In this document: positions 37,021 to 49,065 of the stretch, in pieces
Layout of the letters: each line of letters opens with the position of its first letter
Numbering within the stretch: the stretch's first letter is position 1
Assembly: GCA_951799445.1 (NCBI GenBank)
Contig: OX637291.1
Coordinates: 7,442,501 to 7,506,500 of the forward strand
DNA length: 64,000 bases
Direction: 5' to 3'
Origin: Pseudisothecium myosuroides
Taxonomy: Eukaryota; Streptophyta; Bryopsida; Hypnales; Lembophyllaceae
Made by a program: the position numbers and the translations under genes
The notes under the pieces: generated by a model
What the model saw: the letters and a program-made list of their open reading frames with translations, nothing else
Told to the model about the DNA's origin: nothing
The model's database searches: none

Positions 37021-37684
37021 TCTGGCATTGACATATAACAGTGGAAGGGCTTTGGGAATCTAAGAACAAGCTACTTCAAGCATAATCATGTGGCCTGTTG
37101 ACGCCTCCCACATGACCCCAAAAAAGACATTGAAGAAAGGGGCATATGGGTTACAGTTAGGGAGCCCATATGGATCAAAAACGCAGCATCAATTTTTGGG
37201 GAGAAGGAGCTAGGTGGAGGATGCCCTAGTGAATATGCTTAATACTCTATTGAATTTCTATGGAGGTTGTTGAACTTTTGAAGTATTCCTCTTTGAATTA
37301 TCGCGTCAAAAACCACGTTTGGAAGTGCTATTCTACAGCCAGTGGACAAGGATATTGGGGCTCCCAATGTGCAGCACTGCATTTTGACTTCCATGTGTTC
37401 CATGCTTTGGGTATTATAACATGCTGAGGCCAAAAAGAACCACGAAAGGATGGAGGATGTTGAGGAAGAGGGAAAAGGTCCAAAACAGCCAATTTTCAAT
37501 GCATTGTCCACTGAATCAAAAATCATTTAAAAGAAAAAAAAATCTAACCATACAAAAGCGTATTATCCCCTAACGGCCAGAGGATGTTTTGGATGAGGAA
37601 AAGTCCAAAACTGCCAAGTTTCGATGCATTGTAAAATTAAAACTTTTATTATTTGGAATTGCAACCATACAAAACTCTAGTTAA
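37021..37684. other. Intergenic DNA, no gene seen
   Basis: Mixed composition with no supported gene. The ORF at 37239-37526 (minus) has no recognised motif. Confidence 0.3.
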
Positions 37685-37990
37685 CAAGGTAATCTGCTCT
37701 TAAAGCGACCATTTAAGAGCTGTTTGCCTTTTCGGGGAAGCTAAACTCCTTGAAACAATCTTCAGTTAATTTTTAGAGGAAGAAAAATGGAATTGGCATC
37801 TAACCCAAGTCGTTTCATACTTTTTGGACCTTCGTGGAATTGGTTATAAATTTTTGAAGTTGAAACACAGTGGTCACTAAAACTGACCACCTCTTGAAAT
37901 GTGTACTATTGGTACATTGAAGAAAGCAAAATGTACCTCTATGCCATGTTCGGTTTTAGAGCCCGCTTGCTTTTAGAGCAGACTACCTTA
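37685..37990. mobile_element. AAGGTAG-type element, copy 2 (inverted, eroded ends)
   Basis: Left end AAGGTAATCTGCTCTTA and right end TAAGGTAGTCTGCTCTA (minus-strand reading) are imperfect inverted copies. The interior matches the minus strand of 32503-32823 (ACCCAAGTCGTTTCATA.TTTTTGGA region). Confidence 0.6.
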
Positions 37991-39498
37991 AGGCCATGTG
38001 TACAAAAAAATTCAGCCCATTTGACCTCATGAATTGAACGATTATAATGTTTTCAAATCAAAAAATAAATCAAAATAAGGATTATAATGTTTGAAGTGAA
38101 AAAAAAACTATTTTTCATTCTTGCAAAACGGGGTCAATAGAATTTGAGCCCTCTTAAAGTCAAAATTTTGCGCTACACAATAATGAGAATTTTTACCATT
38201 CATAAGTGTATGATGTTAGGTTCACTCATGCAAAATTTCGAATGCAACTGAGATATCTAATTTACTCTAAATCACCGTGCAATGCAAAGAAGTTAAGTGA
38301 ATTGGCAATACATTAGTCATTTTTTGATGATTTCTTGTGCGATATAGTTTATTGTATAGTTCATCTTGTGTTTGCAGCTAAGTGTCAAAGGAAGTTTAAT
38401 TAAGAATAGTATAGAAGAATCACGGCACCAAATTCCATTGACTTGAGTTTTGGTACTCTGGCGAGTTTGGTCTTGTGTTTTTCGTGAACTCCGGCTCCTA
38501 GTCTCCTGTTGCACACACTTTACGATTAATTCTAATGAGGAAATTTCTTATTATAAATCAGATGGTGAAAAATTAGAGAAAAACATTTGGAATATGTAGG
38601 AAAATTTTCAAAACTTTGAATTCACAAATTGCAAGATAATAGGACTTGAAGTTAGAAGAAAACGTTCTTTTTCTCAAAGTTGCCTTGACATAGTTAAGAA
38701 AGTTTGACTCCTCTTTGAATTTGCTTTGAGAACTAAATTCTTTTTCAGGGGGGCAATTCTATGCTCTATTTTATTAATTATTTACATGCCAAATTTCAAA
38801 AGTCAATGAAGAATTTAGCAAAAAATGCCCAAAAGATGTCCAAATTGTCCGGATTGTCCAAAAAGTTCAAGGTAACATAACTTTCGATTTGTGCACTTGA
38901 TTAAAAAAAATGATATTTTCACTAAGGGGTACATGTTCACACCTTGTGTCAAAATTCTGTAAACATTTGACCAATTGAAAACTGACTTCATAGAAACCTC
39001 CCTAGATTTTCAATTATTATACAAGAAACAATTGTCCTTTTGGAAGATAAAGAAGAAACATAATTGCATTTACATTACAAATCTTATAAATTATCATCCA
39101 CCTAGATTATGTTTTCTATGAGTGTACTTTCTAAATGCATATAGGCTTCCAAACTTTATCATTGGGCTATGAAAACAAGGGGTCTATACAACTACAAAAT
39201 AGGGGCATAAATTTGACATTTGAACCTTGTCTACATATAGAGCAATCTCCCTCTCTTTCACTTAGACGACCAAGAATTCAATCTATCATATGGGCACATC
39301 GCTACCATTTCAGAAGGAGGAGGTGCATAAGGCAATTATTGTAGAGCTAATTTCAATTTTTGGAGTGTTATCCCCTTTGAAATGTTTTTCAATCAAGTTT
39401 CCTTCAAAGAATAATGGAAGTTGCATCTACTGCAAGTTGATTAACAAATTTTGGATTTTTTAGGAATTGATTATAAATTTTTGGATTTGGAATTGTAT
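37991..39498. other. AT-rich intergenic DNA, no gene seen
   Basis: No supported coding sequence. Short ORFs at 38317 and 39135 lack motifs. Confidence 0.35.
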
Positions 39499-39627
39499 AA
39501 GGGTATGTTCATACTTGGTGTTAAACAATGTTGTTTGTAAGGGTCTTAAGAACGAATTTAGACCTACTTCTCGACTGGATTCACATTGCAAACATCACCC
39601 TTGACACCAAGTGCAAGCGTACCTTAA
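39499..39627. mobile_element. MITE with AAGGTATGTTTACACTTGG ends, copy 1
   Basis: Left AAGGGTATGTTCATACTTGG and right (minus strand) AAGGTACGCTTGCACTTGG are inverted. The body shares the word for AGACCTACTT...GATTCACATTGC with the copy at 43498-43628 in opposite orientation. The element is about 130 bp and non-coding. Confidence 0.6.
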
Positions 39628-40412
39628 CCTCTAAATGCCCAAGCCTTTTCAAGAGTGTTTTGACTATGAAAAAAAAGCATGGGCTTATCGTTAACCCCAA
39701 TGAAGCAAATTGTATTTTTTTCAAAATCTAACCGTATAGATGTTTGAAGAGCTTGATTATTAGTATGCATACCAATTTTGAGTGCGAAATTGCATAGGAG
39801 TTGTGAGATTATAACAAGAGAAATGTATGCTTTCTATTTTTAGTATGCTGCCATGTTTTAGAAATTTGCATATAAAAGTTTTTTGAGATGGGAAGTGACA
39901 TGAATGACTACAAATAATGTTAGCACACTAAAATGCACTTTCAAAAAACTTAATTTCACATGAAAAGCTATCAAACTTATTACACAATCCACCTTGCAAT
40001 TGGTGAAATGCAATTTTTTTTATAAGTATAAATCGCAAATAACTCCAAATCAACACTTGCATGTTTAAATTTTCAATGGTGAAAATCATGAAAACACTTT
40101 ACTCTTTCCATTGGGACCATTTTCAAAGCAAATGGATAAGTACAAGTTTTTAGATCTCAAATCAAGTGAAATTGGCAAAAGTTGGGAAATGAAGTAAAAT
40201 TAGGAAATTTTACTCTTCCACTTTGGGACATATATGGCTTTGAAGACCTCTCAAAAATCAAATGTTTACCTTTTGCAGTGAAAAATGAAAGTTTTCAATA
40301 GTTAACCCTAAAAACTGCCCGAAATTTTTTTTTAAATGGTCAAATGAATTTAACTGCCCATACCAAAATGAGCCTGAAATTTTAGCTCGACCATATATGG
40401 TCGCTGAGGAAG
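39628..40412. other. AT-rich DNA between elements
   Basis: It begins with a TTAACCTCTAAATGCCC element end at 39624 that resembles the palindromic TTAA member, but no matching right end is clear before the next element. No gene. Confidence 0.35.
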
Positions 40413-41341
40413 TTAACCCCTAAAGGACCAAGGCCTTTTTTCTGCCAAAAAACACTCAAAACTGCCATTTCTATAGCAAAAATTAAAAAAAAATTAAAAT
40501 TGTTTTTTTTTTCACATCTAACCGTAGGATCTTACACATAATTGGTATAAGAATGTGTGGAAAAAATTTCAGAATTTTTGACCGCACAGATTGCAAGATA
40601 TCTGCGTTTAAAGTGGAAAAAACAAGTTTTTCAGCACATTGCGGGACCAGATTTTTTGACTTTAAACATTTTTAACTTAAAATTTTTGCACTACAGCGTT
40701 TTGAGCTTTAAATCTTTATAGTGAAGTATTGAGTTGAGAGTCTAGGGAAAAAAAAAATTCAAAAAAATTCAATTATCATTCTTAAAAAAATTGTTAAGTA
40801 GAAGTAGATACAAGATTGAAGGAAAATCTAAAATATTCATATATTTTAGATGGAATTAAAATGCACTAATCCCAATGGTGAGATTGTTCTAGCAAGTAAA
40901 ATAAACCATTACAAAAAAAAAAATTGAAAAATTACAAAAATTGCATTCCGAAATGAATCCTACAAGTTATTTTTTTCAAGAAGATGCTCTAACTGCCCGA
41001 AAAACAAGAATGTCCATAACTTCCTCATAACAAATCCAAATGAAATGAATCAAAGCTTTCCAGATAGACAAAAATATAATCTATGAGAAAAAAAATATTT
41101 AAAAAAAAAATTCAAAATTTTGCAAATTTTTTTTGCTGCCCCGCGTGCCCACGCATTCCAAGAAATGGCATAACTTCTCGCTCGAAGGTCCGATTTCAAA
41201 TTTTTTTTTCCGCCACGTACCTCTTTCAATTCTTCACATTCACAAAAAGTTTCAAAAAATCAGGCAAAGTAAAACACCGAAAAGGTACATGCCCGAATTC
41301 CCATTTGTCCCCCGAGGGGACAATGGTCCTTTAGGGGTTAA
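40413..41341. mobile_element. TTAA-flanked piggyBac-like element (copy 2, best preserved)
   Basis: It begins TTAACCCCTAAAGGACCAAG and ends CAATGGTCCTTTAGGGGTTAA. Inverted ends of CCCCTAAAGGACC are perfect, TTAA is on both sides, and the body is 921 bp. Related copies lie at 44981-45864 and 46120-47055 (reversed) and at 50026-50879 and 59286-60163 (same orientation). There is no transposase ORF. Confidence 0.75.
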
Positions 41342-41620
41342 GGGTTAAGGCTCTAAAGGTGTACCCACCTTGATATGGTACATTGAAGAATGTAGTATGT
41401 GCCTTTTTGTTAGAGAACACTTTCATAATCTACAATATTTAGCACCTTAGGCTCCAAATCCAAAATGAAGAGAATTTTACATTGACAAAGGCCACACCAT
41501 GTGAGAAGATCACTAGTAGAAACATTCGCCCCAAAACCCACACTCCATTATGTTGGTCATGTAAGGTCTTCTCGTGGATCTAGTCTCTAGTCTACACAGC
41601 CCATGTTTCTACCACTGAGT
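41342..41620. other. Intergenic DNA, no gene seen
   Basis: Short AT-rich spacer with no features beyond a partial match (ACATTGAAGAA, CTAAAGGTG) to the AAGGTAG-type elements. Confidence 0.3.
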
Positions 41621-42600
41621 TTGGAAAGGACTACATTGTACTTAAAAACTGAATCATGGCTCTAGGATCCAAGCTTCTTTGTAGCCAAGAAAACTGCTCG
41701 TTTTCTTTCAGTTTTGGGAAGGTATGTTTTGTTTGAAAGAAGGAAAACTTCACGAGAAACGTGGCTGCTCCACAACATTGAGAGAGTACATGTCTTGAAT
41801 CAGCAAATGATTTCCACGGACAATTTGACCTTCTTGGCCAGGTCTCCGAGGACGCTGGGTCACCATTGCACCAACATCCACGGATATCCCGCCCCCAATC
41901 TCCCAATTGCTGGGTCTCCTACCCCAAGTTCGCTTTTCGCATCCACGAGACCACGATCTCTAAAACTTGAGTAATGAATGTCCACCTTCCTTCAATGGAA
42001 TTGGTCCATGTGTTTCAAAAATTAAAAATTAAAGAAAAAATGTCCTCCTTCCACTTTTGGTTTTAAGTTAGCTTAGAAACTAAGCTTGAAGAAGTGTGCT
42101 GTGATTCGTACCCATACCACCCATACCCTTGGCCAGATCTCGTCCACTTTAGTTTTGCCCAAATCTGAGTCTACGTAATCCATCCTTCCAATGATCACAA
42201 TTTCCTTGGCCGGACCACATAACGTTGTCCTAAACGGTTAAACCAGACACCCTTGGCCGGGACCCAGGACCCCGCCAGAAAACTTCTCAACTCATGTTTG
42301 GTCGCTGTGCCACCACGGCGGCTTCTGTCATTGCTCGGTCATTTGGGAATATCGAGAAATGTTCGAATGCACATGGCACGCCATTTTTGGCAACAACTTT
42401 GCTTTGGAATGTATGCCAATGGCGAACATCCTGCCAGTGACGCACAGAAGGTTGTGTTTCCCTGTCAAGCCAACGGGGACTGGTGACTCTGCAGAACGAG
42501 GGGTTGCCCCGAGGAATTTCACCCTAAAAACGACACTGCGGACAGTTTGAGTCCGATGCATGACTTCAAGGAGGCGTAATGAGAAAGGAAAAAAACACTT
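41621..42600. other. GC-richer island with short ORFs, function unknown
   Basis: Composition is visibly richer in G+C than the neighbouring repeats. Open frames on both strands (41631-41906 minus, 42253-42486 plus, 42328-42756 minus) have no motif I recognise, and no exon structure could be built. It may be a decayed gene fragment. Confidence 0.3.
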
Positions 42601-42656
42601 TTTCATCCGATCTGCATCCAAATGAGAAGGAGAAAAAATATTGGATGAATAATTTA

Positions 42657-42735
42657 CTCCTTCTATTTCTGAAAAAGTCCCTTGTTTCCTTTGTTTTACA
42701 AAAGAGACATGGGTCTTTTCTAGAAATAGAGGTAG
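42657..42735. mobile_element. Very short Stowaway-like MITE (79 bp)
   Basis: Left CTCCTTCTATTTCTGAAAAA and right (minus strand) CTACCTCTATTTCTAGAAAA are inverted and flanked by TA (42655-42656 and 42736-42737). Practically only the termini and a short loop remain. Confidence 0.65.
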
Positions 42736-43497
42736 TATTAAAATGAGGTGAAACAAAGCTTCACATGTAGATTAGGATGATCAGCATCCATCCTTTGAAA
42801 GTTATGCAATTTTTTTAATTATGAAGTTAACATAGCTAGCCCTTCCTGAATTCTCAAAAAATCCAAAGGGGGTTCCAAAGTCCTTTAGGGGTTAAACTTG
42901 TATTTTCCTAAAAAATAAAATAAAAAATAAATATAACTCAAAAAATTGGGATCATACATTGAATTGGGACTTGGAGAACAAAAACTTAAAATGAAGCACT
43001 CAAATTATTTTTTTGTTAGGGTAAGGTACACTAATTGTCTTATTGCATTTTTCTACTAGAAATCATTTTCTTTTCATTTGTTTAGTGGCTATAAGGGGGA
43101 AAAAAATTCTTCTTTTGCCTTGAAGTCATTAAAAAAAATTTATACCAATTTTATTTTAATCAAAATATGCGATATAAAAGAATGACTACACCCTATTATA
43201 ATTGAATCAATTTGAATAGTAATGTATGAAGTACTACAAGGTTTTGATATTATGGACAAAAAAATAGGAAGTCTATTGCAATGCAACACTACCAAAAAGG
43301 TTTCATTCGGCTACAAGGTTTCATTGAGAAGATGTTTGTATCAGCATTTGGGGGAAGGAGAGAGGGGGAATATTTTCACACTCTTTCACAGGTTTGAGCC
43401 TGTCAGACTCCATCCCTCTAGAATTGCACCAATGCTGTGAAGGCTTGCAGGAGTTTTCTATCCCCCACCCCCACCCATTGATTTGTATATCTTAATA
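42736..43497. other. Intergenic DNA with a solo TTAA-family end
   Basis: GTCCTTTAGGGGTTAA at 42881-42896 is a right end of the TTAA family without a visible left partner. The remainder is AT-rich with no gene. Confidence 0.4.
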
Positions 43498-43628
43498 AAG
43501 GTATGTTTACACTTGGTGTTAGGTGTGTGTGTGCGCAATGTGAATCTGGTTCAAAAATAGGTCTAAATTTGTTCCTAAGACCCTCAATAACAACACTCTT
43601 TAACACCAAATTATTACAAACATACCTT
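43498..43628. mobile_element. MITE with AAGGTATGTTTACACTTGG ends, copy 2
   Basis: AAGGTATGTTTACACTTGGT at the left faces AAAGGTATGTTTGTAATTTGG read from the minus strand at the right. It matches 39499-39627 in inverse orientation. Confidence 0.65.
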
Positions 43629-44271
43629 TAGGATTTAGGAAGAGCAAATGAATAATGAGAAAACTATGTGTTTGAGAACGTGATGGATGAAATGGTGACT
43701 CGATTTGCTTTTTTAATATGAGAGATTGCAAGTGAGTAACTTAAAGTGAGGTTCCAGAAGAGATTCCAATCTCAACTGAGGTTCATTTTTTGGTGTGTAG
43801 AAAGGTCGTGCACACTTCCCCACAAGCACATTCATCGTGGTCAGGATTGTCAAAAAGACGGTCAAATTTTGTCATCAAATTAACTTATGCTTGGACGGAT
43901 GAGGCAGGGATCCCACCTGGGAAGATGTTTTTGGTTTGTCCTCTCCTTTGTCTAATTTAATTTTGTTAAGAAGTTGCTTCAGCTATCCAAGTATGGATAT
44001 CAGTGACTCATCATGGTTTGAGTAGCTAAGCTTAGGATTCCTCATCCAAAGAATCAAATCATGAGTTTGAACTTGTCTTGTACACACGCCCTGAACACAT
44101 GTGTGACCACATGCTTTTTTGTTTCACCCATGAAGTCCAAGGGCCTTTTCTTCCTCCTAAAAAACTACTCAAAATTGCCGACCCCCAGAAGGTGGAAATG
44201 CTTAGAGGAATGTAATAAGGTAACTACACCTGAAATCGCACAGTTAAGCTCTGTGGCATGATCCATATGCT
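43629..44271. other. Intergenic DNA, no gene seen
   Basis: No supported gene; moderately AT-rich. Confidence 0.3.
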
Positions 44272-44603
44272 CTAAGGTAGAAGGTTCATAAACCAACCAT
44301 CTAAGCACTGGAACTGAATTTTAGGCAGGTGAAACTTCTCAAAATATTTTTCAGTGAATTTTCCTTCAAAGACAAGAGGAGTTGGCATCTAATCCAAGTC
44401 GTTTCATATTTTTTGGATCATTTTTGAATTAGTTATGAAATTTTGAAGTTGAACTACCCTAGGGCTCTAAAACCGCCCACCCCTGAAATGTACACTGTTG
44501 GTACATCAGTGAAGGCTATGAAAAAACAAAATGTACAAACTGTGTACATTTATGGGGTGGGCGGTTCTAAATGCCCGAACTGTTCTCGAGCCTTCTACCT
44601 TAG
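44272..44603. mobile_element. AAGGTAG-type element, copy 3
   Basis: Inverted ends CTAAGGTAGAAGG and CCTTCTACCTTAG are perfect. The interior resembles the minus strand of 32503-32823, including ATCCAAGTCGTTTCATA and TGAAGTTGAA. It is 332 bp and non-coding. Confidence 0.7.
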
Positions 44604-44980
44604 AAATGAACAACAATTTTTGTATATACGTGAAGGACTATGAATCAAAATGCAAGTGGTTTCATAATTTTCTAATGCATTAGAGTTATTCGTAAAGTAC
44701 CCCAAACCGGGGTTTAAACCCCGCAATTTTGTGAAAAATCAGGTTTTGGGCAAAAAGTTAATACAAAAGTGGGTATCAAACTTTCTTTCACACCCAAATC
44801 GACCAAAAAGAAGTTTCGTCCGGACTTTGCCTATGGGGTCATAGTTGCCTGCGGGGTCGTTCGTCGCAGGAAATTTGTCAGAAAAAGTCCCCTCCAAACT
44901 GGGGGGGACTTTACGAATAACTATTGTAAATTAGTTATAAATTTTCAAAGATACAAGGTGTAGGGTGTTAAAAGTGTCAC
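44604..44980. other. Intergenic DNA with an inverted pair
   Basis: CCCCAAACCGGGGTTTAAACCCC near 44701 is itself palindromic (CCGGGGTTTAAACCCCG core). GTTATTCGTAAAGTMCCCC near 44687 faces GGGGGACTTTACGAATAAC at 44904-44922, so 44687-44922 is a probable small inverted-repeat element. Confidence 0.45.
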
Positions 44981-45864
44981 TTAGACCCTAAAGGACCATT
45001 GTCTCTTCGGGGGACAAATGCGTTTTCGGGCAGGTACCTATGGGCTGAAATTTTGTTGTGATTTTTTGAAATTTTTTTTGGAGATAAAAAAATTGATAAG
45101 CTTCGTGGGAATATATTTTTTTCACAATCGGTGCCCGGGAACAAAAGTTATGATCAAATAAGCTCAAACGAGGGGACGGGGGACAGCTCGGGCAGCAAAA
45201 AAAAAAGGACAAAAATTTGATTTTTTTTTTTTAGTATTTTTTTCCTCATAGATTATATTATTGTCTATTTGGAATATAAAAAAATAATCGGGCAGTTAGA
45301 GCATCTTCTTGAAAAAAATAACTTGTAGGATGCATTTCTTAATGCAATTTTTTCAATTTTTCAAATTTTTTTTTACATCGTCTAATTTACTTGCTAGAAA
45401 AATCTCACCATTGGGATTAGTGCATTTTAATTCCATCTAAAATATATTAATATTTTAGATTTTCCTTCTGTGTCGAACCTACTTCTATTTAACAATTTTT
45501 TTAAGAATGATAGTTAAGTTTTTTTGAATTTTTTTTTCCTAGACTCTCAACTCAATTTTCCACTGTAAAGATTCAAAGCTCAAAACTCTGTAGTGCAAAA
45601 ATTTTAAGTTAAAAATGTTCAAAGTAAAAAAATCTAGTCCCGCAATGTGCTGAAAAACTTGTTTTTTCCACTTTAAACGCAGATATCTTGCAATCTGTGC
45701 GGTCAAAAATTCTGAAGTTTTTTCCACACATTCTCATACTAGTTAGGTGTAAGATCCTAAGGTTAGATGTGGAAAAAAAATTCAATTTTTTTTACTCTTT
45801 GCTATAGATATGGCAGTTTTGAGTGTTTTTTGGCAGAAAAAAGGCCTTGGTCCTTTAGGGGTAA
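44981..45864. mobile_element. piggyBac-like TTAA-family element (copy 3, reversed)
   Basis: It starts CCCTAAAGGACCATTGTC and ends CCTTGGTCCTTTAGGGG, so it is the reverse of 40413-41341. The left flank is TTAG rather than TTAA and the right is GTAAGG, so the target sites have decayed. There is no ORF. Confidence 0.65.
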
Positions 45865-46119
45865 GGTGATGCCAAAATCAATTTGATGCACATGAAGAAA
45901 TGTCAAAGACAAGAAGTTAAATGAACAAAAAGTGTATTCAAAATGGACCACTTGGGAGGTTGCCACCTCTATAGTTCTATTAATAGAGCTGCACACTATT
46001 CGAAATGGGCTCTTACACTTGTCCTTTACTGTACACCATTTTCGGTTTTCTCCTCATTCATTTTAAGTTCAAAAATAGGGGTTGACTTTTGAAAGCGGTC
46101 CATTTTAGGTGTAGTTACC
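45865..46119. other. Short spacer between elements
   Basis: No gene seen. Confidence 0.3.
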
Positions 46120-47055
46120 TTAACCCCTAAAGGACCGGCATGCGTTTTTTGGCCATATAGAAATTTTGGGCAGGTCCATGTGACTAGAGATTTCCATATT
46201 TTAAGCTGAAATTTTAATAGAAGGTGGGCACGAGGAATATCTTTCATATGCACTAAATTTCAGGACATTTGGAAATAGGAGTCAAAAGTTATGGCCAAAT
46301 ATGTTACTTTTTTTTGTAATTGGGCATTCCGGGCAGCAAGAAAATTTTGGCAAAAATTTGATTTTTTTTCTTAAAGTATTTTTTTTCTTGTAGATTATAT
46401 TTTTGTCTATCTGGAAAGCTTTGATCCATTTCATTTGGATTTAGTGTGAGAAAGTTATGGACATTCTTGTTTTTCGGGCAGTTAGAGCATCTTCTTGAAA
46501 AAATAAACTTGTAGGATTCATTTCTAAATGCTATTTTTGCAATTTAAAAGTAAATAAAAATTCTCATGGTTTAGTTTACTTGCTAGAACAATCTCACCAT
46601 TGGGATTGTGTATTTTAATTCCATCTAAAATATATTAATGTTTTAGATTTTCCTTCTATCTCGTACCTACTTCTACTTAATAAATTTTTTAGGAATGGTA
46701 ATTAAGTTTTTTTGAATATTTTTTTTTTCCCTAGACTCTCAACTCAAATCTCCACTATAAATATTTGAAGCACAAAACTCTGTAGTGCAAAACTTTTAAG
46801 TGAAAAATGTTTAAAGTCAAAAAATCTAGTCCTGCAATGTGCTGAAATACTTGTTTTTTCCACTTTAAACGCAGATATCTTGCAATTTGAGCGGTCAAAA
46901 ATTCTGAAATTTTTTCCACACATTCTCATACTAGTTCAGTGTAAGATCCTACGGTTAGATGTGAAAAAAAACATTTTTCATTTTTTTTACTCCTTACTAT
47001 AGAAATGGTAGTTTTGATGGTTTTTTGGCAGAAAAAAGGCCTTGGGCCTTTAGGA
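46120..47055. mobile_element. piggyBac-like TTAA-family element (copy 4, chimeric)
   Basis: The left end TTAACCCCTAAAGGACCGG and the next ~200 bases match the minus strand of the right end at 56520-56703. The right part (from about 46500, ending GGCCTTGGGCCTTTAGG) matches the minus strand of the left end of 40413-41341. It thus combines ends of two subfamilies. Confidence 0.6.
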
Positions 47056-47070
47056 TTGTGGTCAGAATTA

Positions 47071-47315
47071 CTCTCTTTGTCCCTTTGTCCCACTAAAAAC
47101 CTCCAAATCAATTTTGAGTTTGTACCACTAAACCGCTCCATTTATTGGTTTTGACCATTGAACAAGTGATCAAGAATTCAAATCATGTGTGTATCCATTC
47201 ACCCTCCATTTCACATTGCTTACTCAAAAATCAACAATCAAAATCAATAAATGGAACCTTTTTAGTAGTACAAACCCTAAAACAATTAGGAGGTTTTTAG
47301 TGGGATTGAAGGAGT
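47071..47315. mobile_element. Stowaway-like MITE (245 bp)
   Basis: Left CTCTCTTTGTCCC...CACTAAAAACCTCC and right (minus strand) CTCCTTCAATCCCACTAAAA are inverted, flanked by TA. Inner arms also pair (CCATTTATTGGTTTTGA with TCAAAATCAATAAATGG). Related to 18351-18923. Confidence 0.7.
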
Positions 47316-48504
47316 AGGAGTTTGCCATAATGCCATAGCTAAAACATTTTAATTTTTTCCTACATAAAGACAAGTGTGAGAAACAATTAGAGCAATTGAA
47401 ATTATATTTTTTTGACAAATTATGAATTTACTATGTATTTTTGAAATGTTCAACCTGTCATGGCCCAAAAGAATCTCTAGAATACCCCAAAATCAACAAT
47501 ATATGCATTCATAATGCTTGTCTTACACACCTAAAGCAGTCATAATAATTTCTAACATGGAAGGCCTAAGAAATTCACTTCCTACAATGACAATATAGTG
47601 AAAATTTAGAAAATCTTAATGAAGTCACTAATCATCCCATTAATATCATTCCCTAGGTGTCCACTGTGAGGTCCTCTGAATTGCAATGGGTTGTTCTTAA
47701 CTTTAGGATCTTATTCTTAATTAGTACAAGGTCACATGATAAAAAAAATTGTGAACTTTAACCATACATATTAACCCCAAATGATCCAAAGGGGGTGTAC
47801 TTTCAAAATGGGCCAAAACTGCCAAAGGCTTGAGCAATTAGTTTGCTTATTTTTTCTTATGATTGGATAGAATGTAACCATAGGATCTTGAATTTCACAT
47901 TGAAAGTAAGCACCTCAAAAAAATTCAGATTATTTGACCACACAGTTTAGGAGATATTTAAGTTTGAAGTTTTGTTTGAGTCAATGGAAATATAGGGCAG
48001 AGCACTTTGAAGGATCATATCTTATTGACAAAGACATTGAAATGATGCTTTTTTTGCGCTTAGTCAAAGATAAGAGAGTTGAAAATGTACATGTAAAATT
48101 TCACAACATTCCAAGCATTTTTCAATTCATGGTGGAGCTTGCAATGCATGGAGGTCACCGAAATGAGAGTAAGGTAGAAGGCTCAGAAAGTGCTCATCTA
48201 AGGGAAAAAAGACCCCTGTGCAGAAATGGGTGGATGCAAAGATTTTTGACATTTTTGTAGGAGAAAGAGAATGAAGAATACAATAGTGGAAATTTTAAAT
48301 TTAATTTTCTAATTTGGAATGAATAAGATATGATTTTCCAAAGTCAAAGGTGCCTAGGTCCCTATTAATGCTCATAGGTGCAACTAAAATGAATCAAAAC
48401 ATGCCTTTGAATGGAGCCAATGAGTCTCAAAATGAACCATTGTATGTTTCCATTCGATTCACTCCCCATTGTAAAATCAATATTTTTTGCAATCTCTAAA
48501 CGCC
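47316..48504. other. Intergenic DNA with solo element ends
   Basis: Contains TTAACCCCAAATGATCC at 47771 (a TTAA-family left end) and GTAAGGTAGAAGGCTC near 48171 (an AAGGTAG-type end), without clear partners. No gene seen; the ORF 47934-48260 shows no motif. Confidence 0.35.
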
Positions 48505-49065
48505 CCAAGGTTCCCTCACATAGTTTCAAGTCCAATTCAAAGTGCTGTAACTTTTGCATCCAATATCCTAATTCAATAAAACTTGCTGCAAAATTTGCTT
48601 TCTCTCTTCTAGTTTGTGTGGTAATTTTTTGGATCAATCCAAGATGTAATGATTTTTGGAAGCCAATCAAAGTTCAGAGGTTCAATTTGAGTCCACCAAA
48701 CTGCATTTGATGGCTGCAACTTTGGGGGCTTGTATCTCCTTCATCCAATGTTTGTTTTCAATAAAATTTGTTGAATTATGTTTTTCTTGAAGTCTAGTTA
48801 TTGTAGTAAAATTTTCATGTCGATCCAAGTTGTTTTGAATGTTTGGGAGCAATTCAAAGTTCAAAATCCCAACATTTTTGGATTACAATGAACTTCGGTG
48901 GCTTGTTTTTTCTTCATACGGTGTCCATTTTCAATAAAAGTTGTGCATAGTAGTCTAGTTTTTGTGGTAAAATTTCACATCAATCCAAGAAGTTATGAGT
49001 GACTAAGAAGCATTTTAGTAGAAGTAGGTTCAGCCTCACATGTGTTTTTTGCAATTTTTTGACAT
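48505..49065 (+). repeat. Dispersed direct repeat, copy 2
   Basis: Same orientation and order of words as 26490-27065, with scattered mismatches and small indels. Non-coding. Confidence 0.7.

Noticed and set aside
42328..42756. 142-codon minus-strand ORF as a gene
   Set aside because: It spans a TA-flanked 79-bp MITE and has no recognisable domain.
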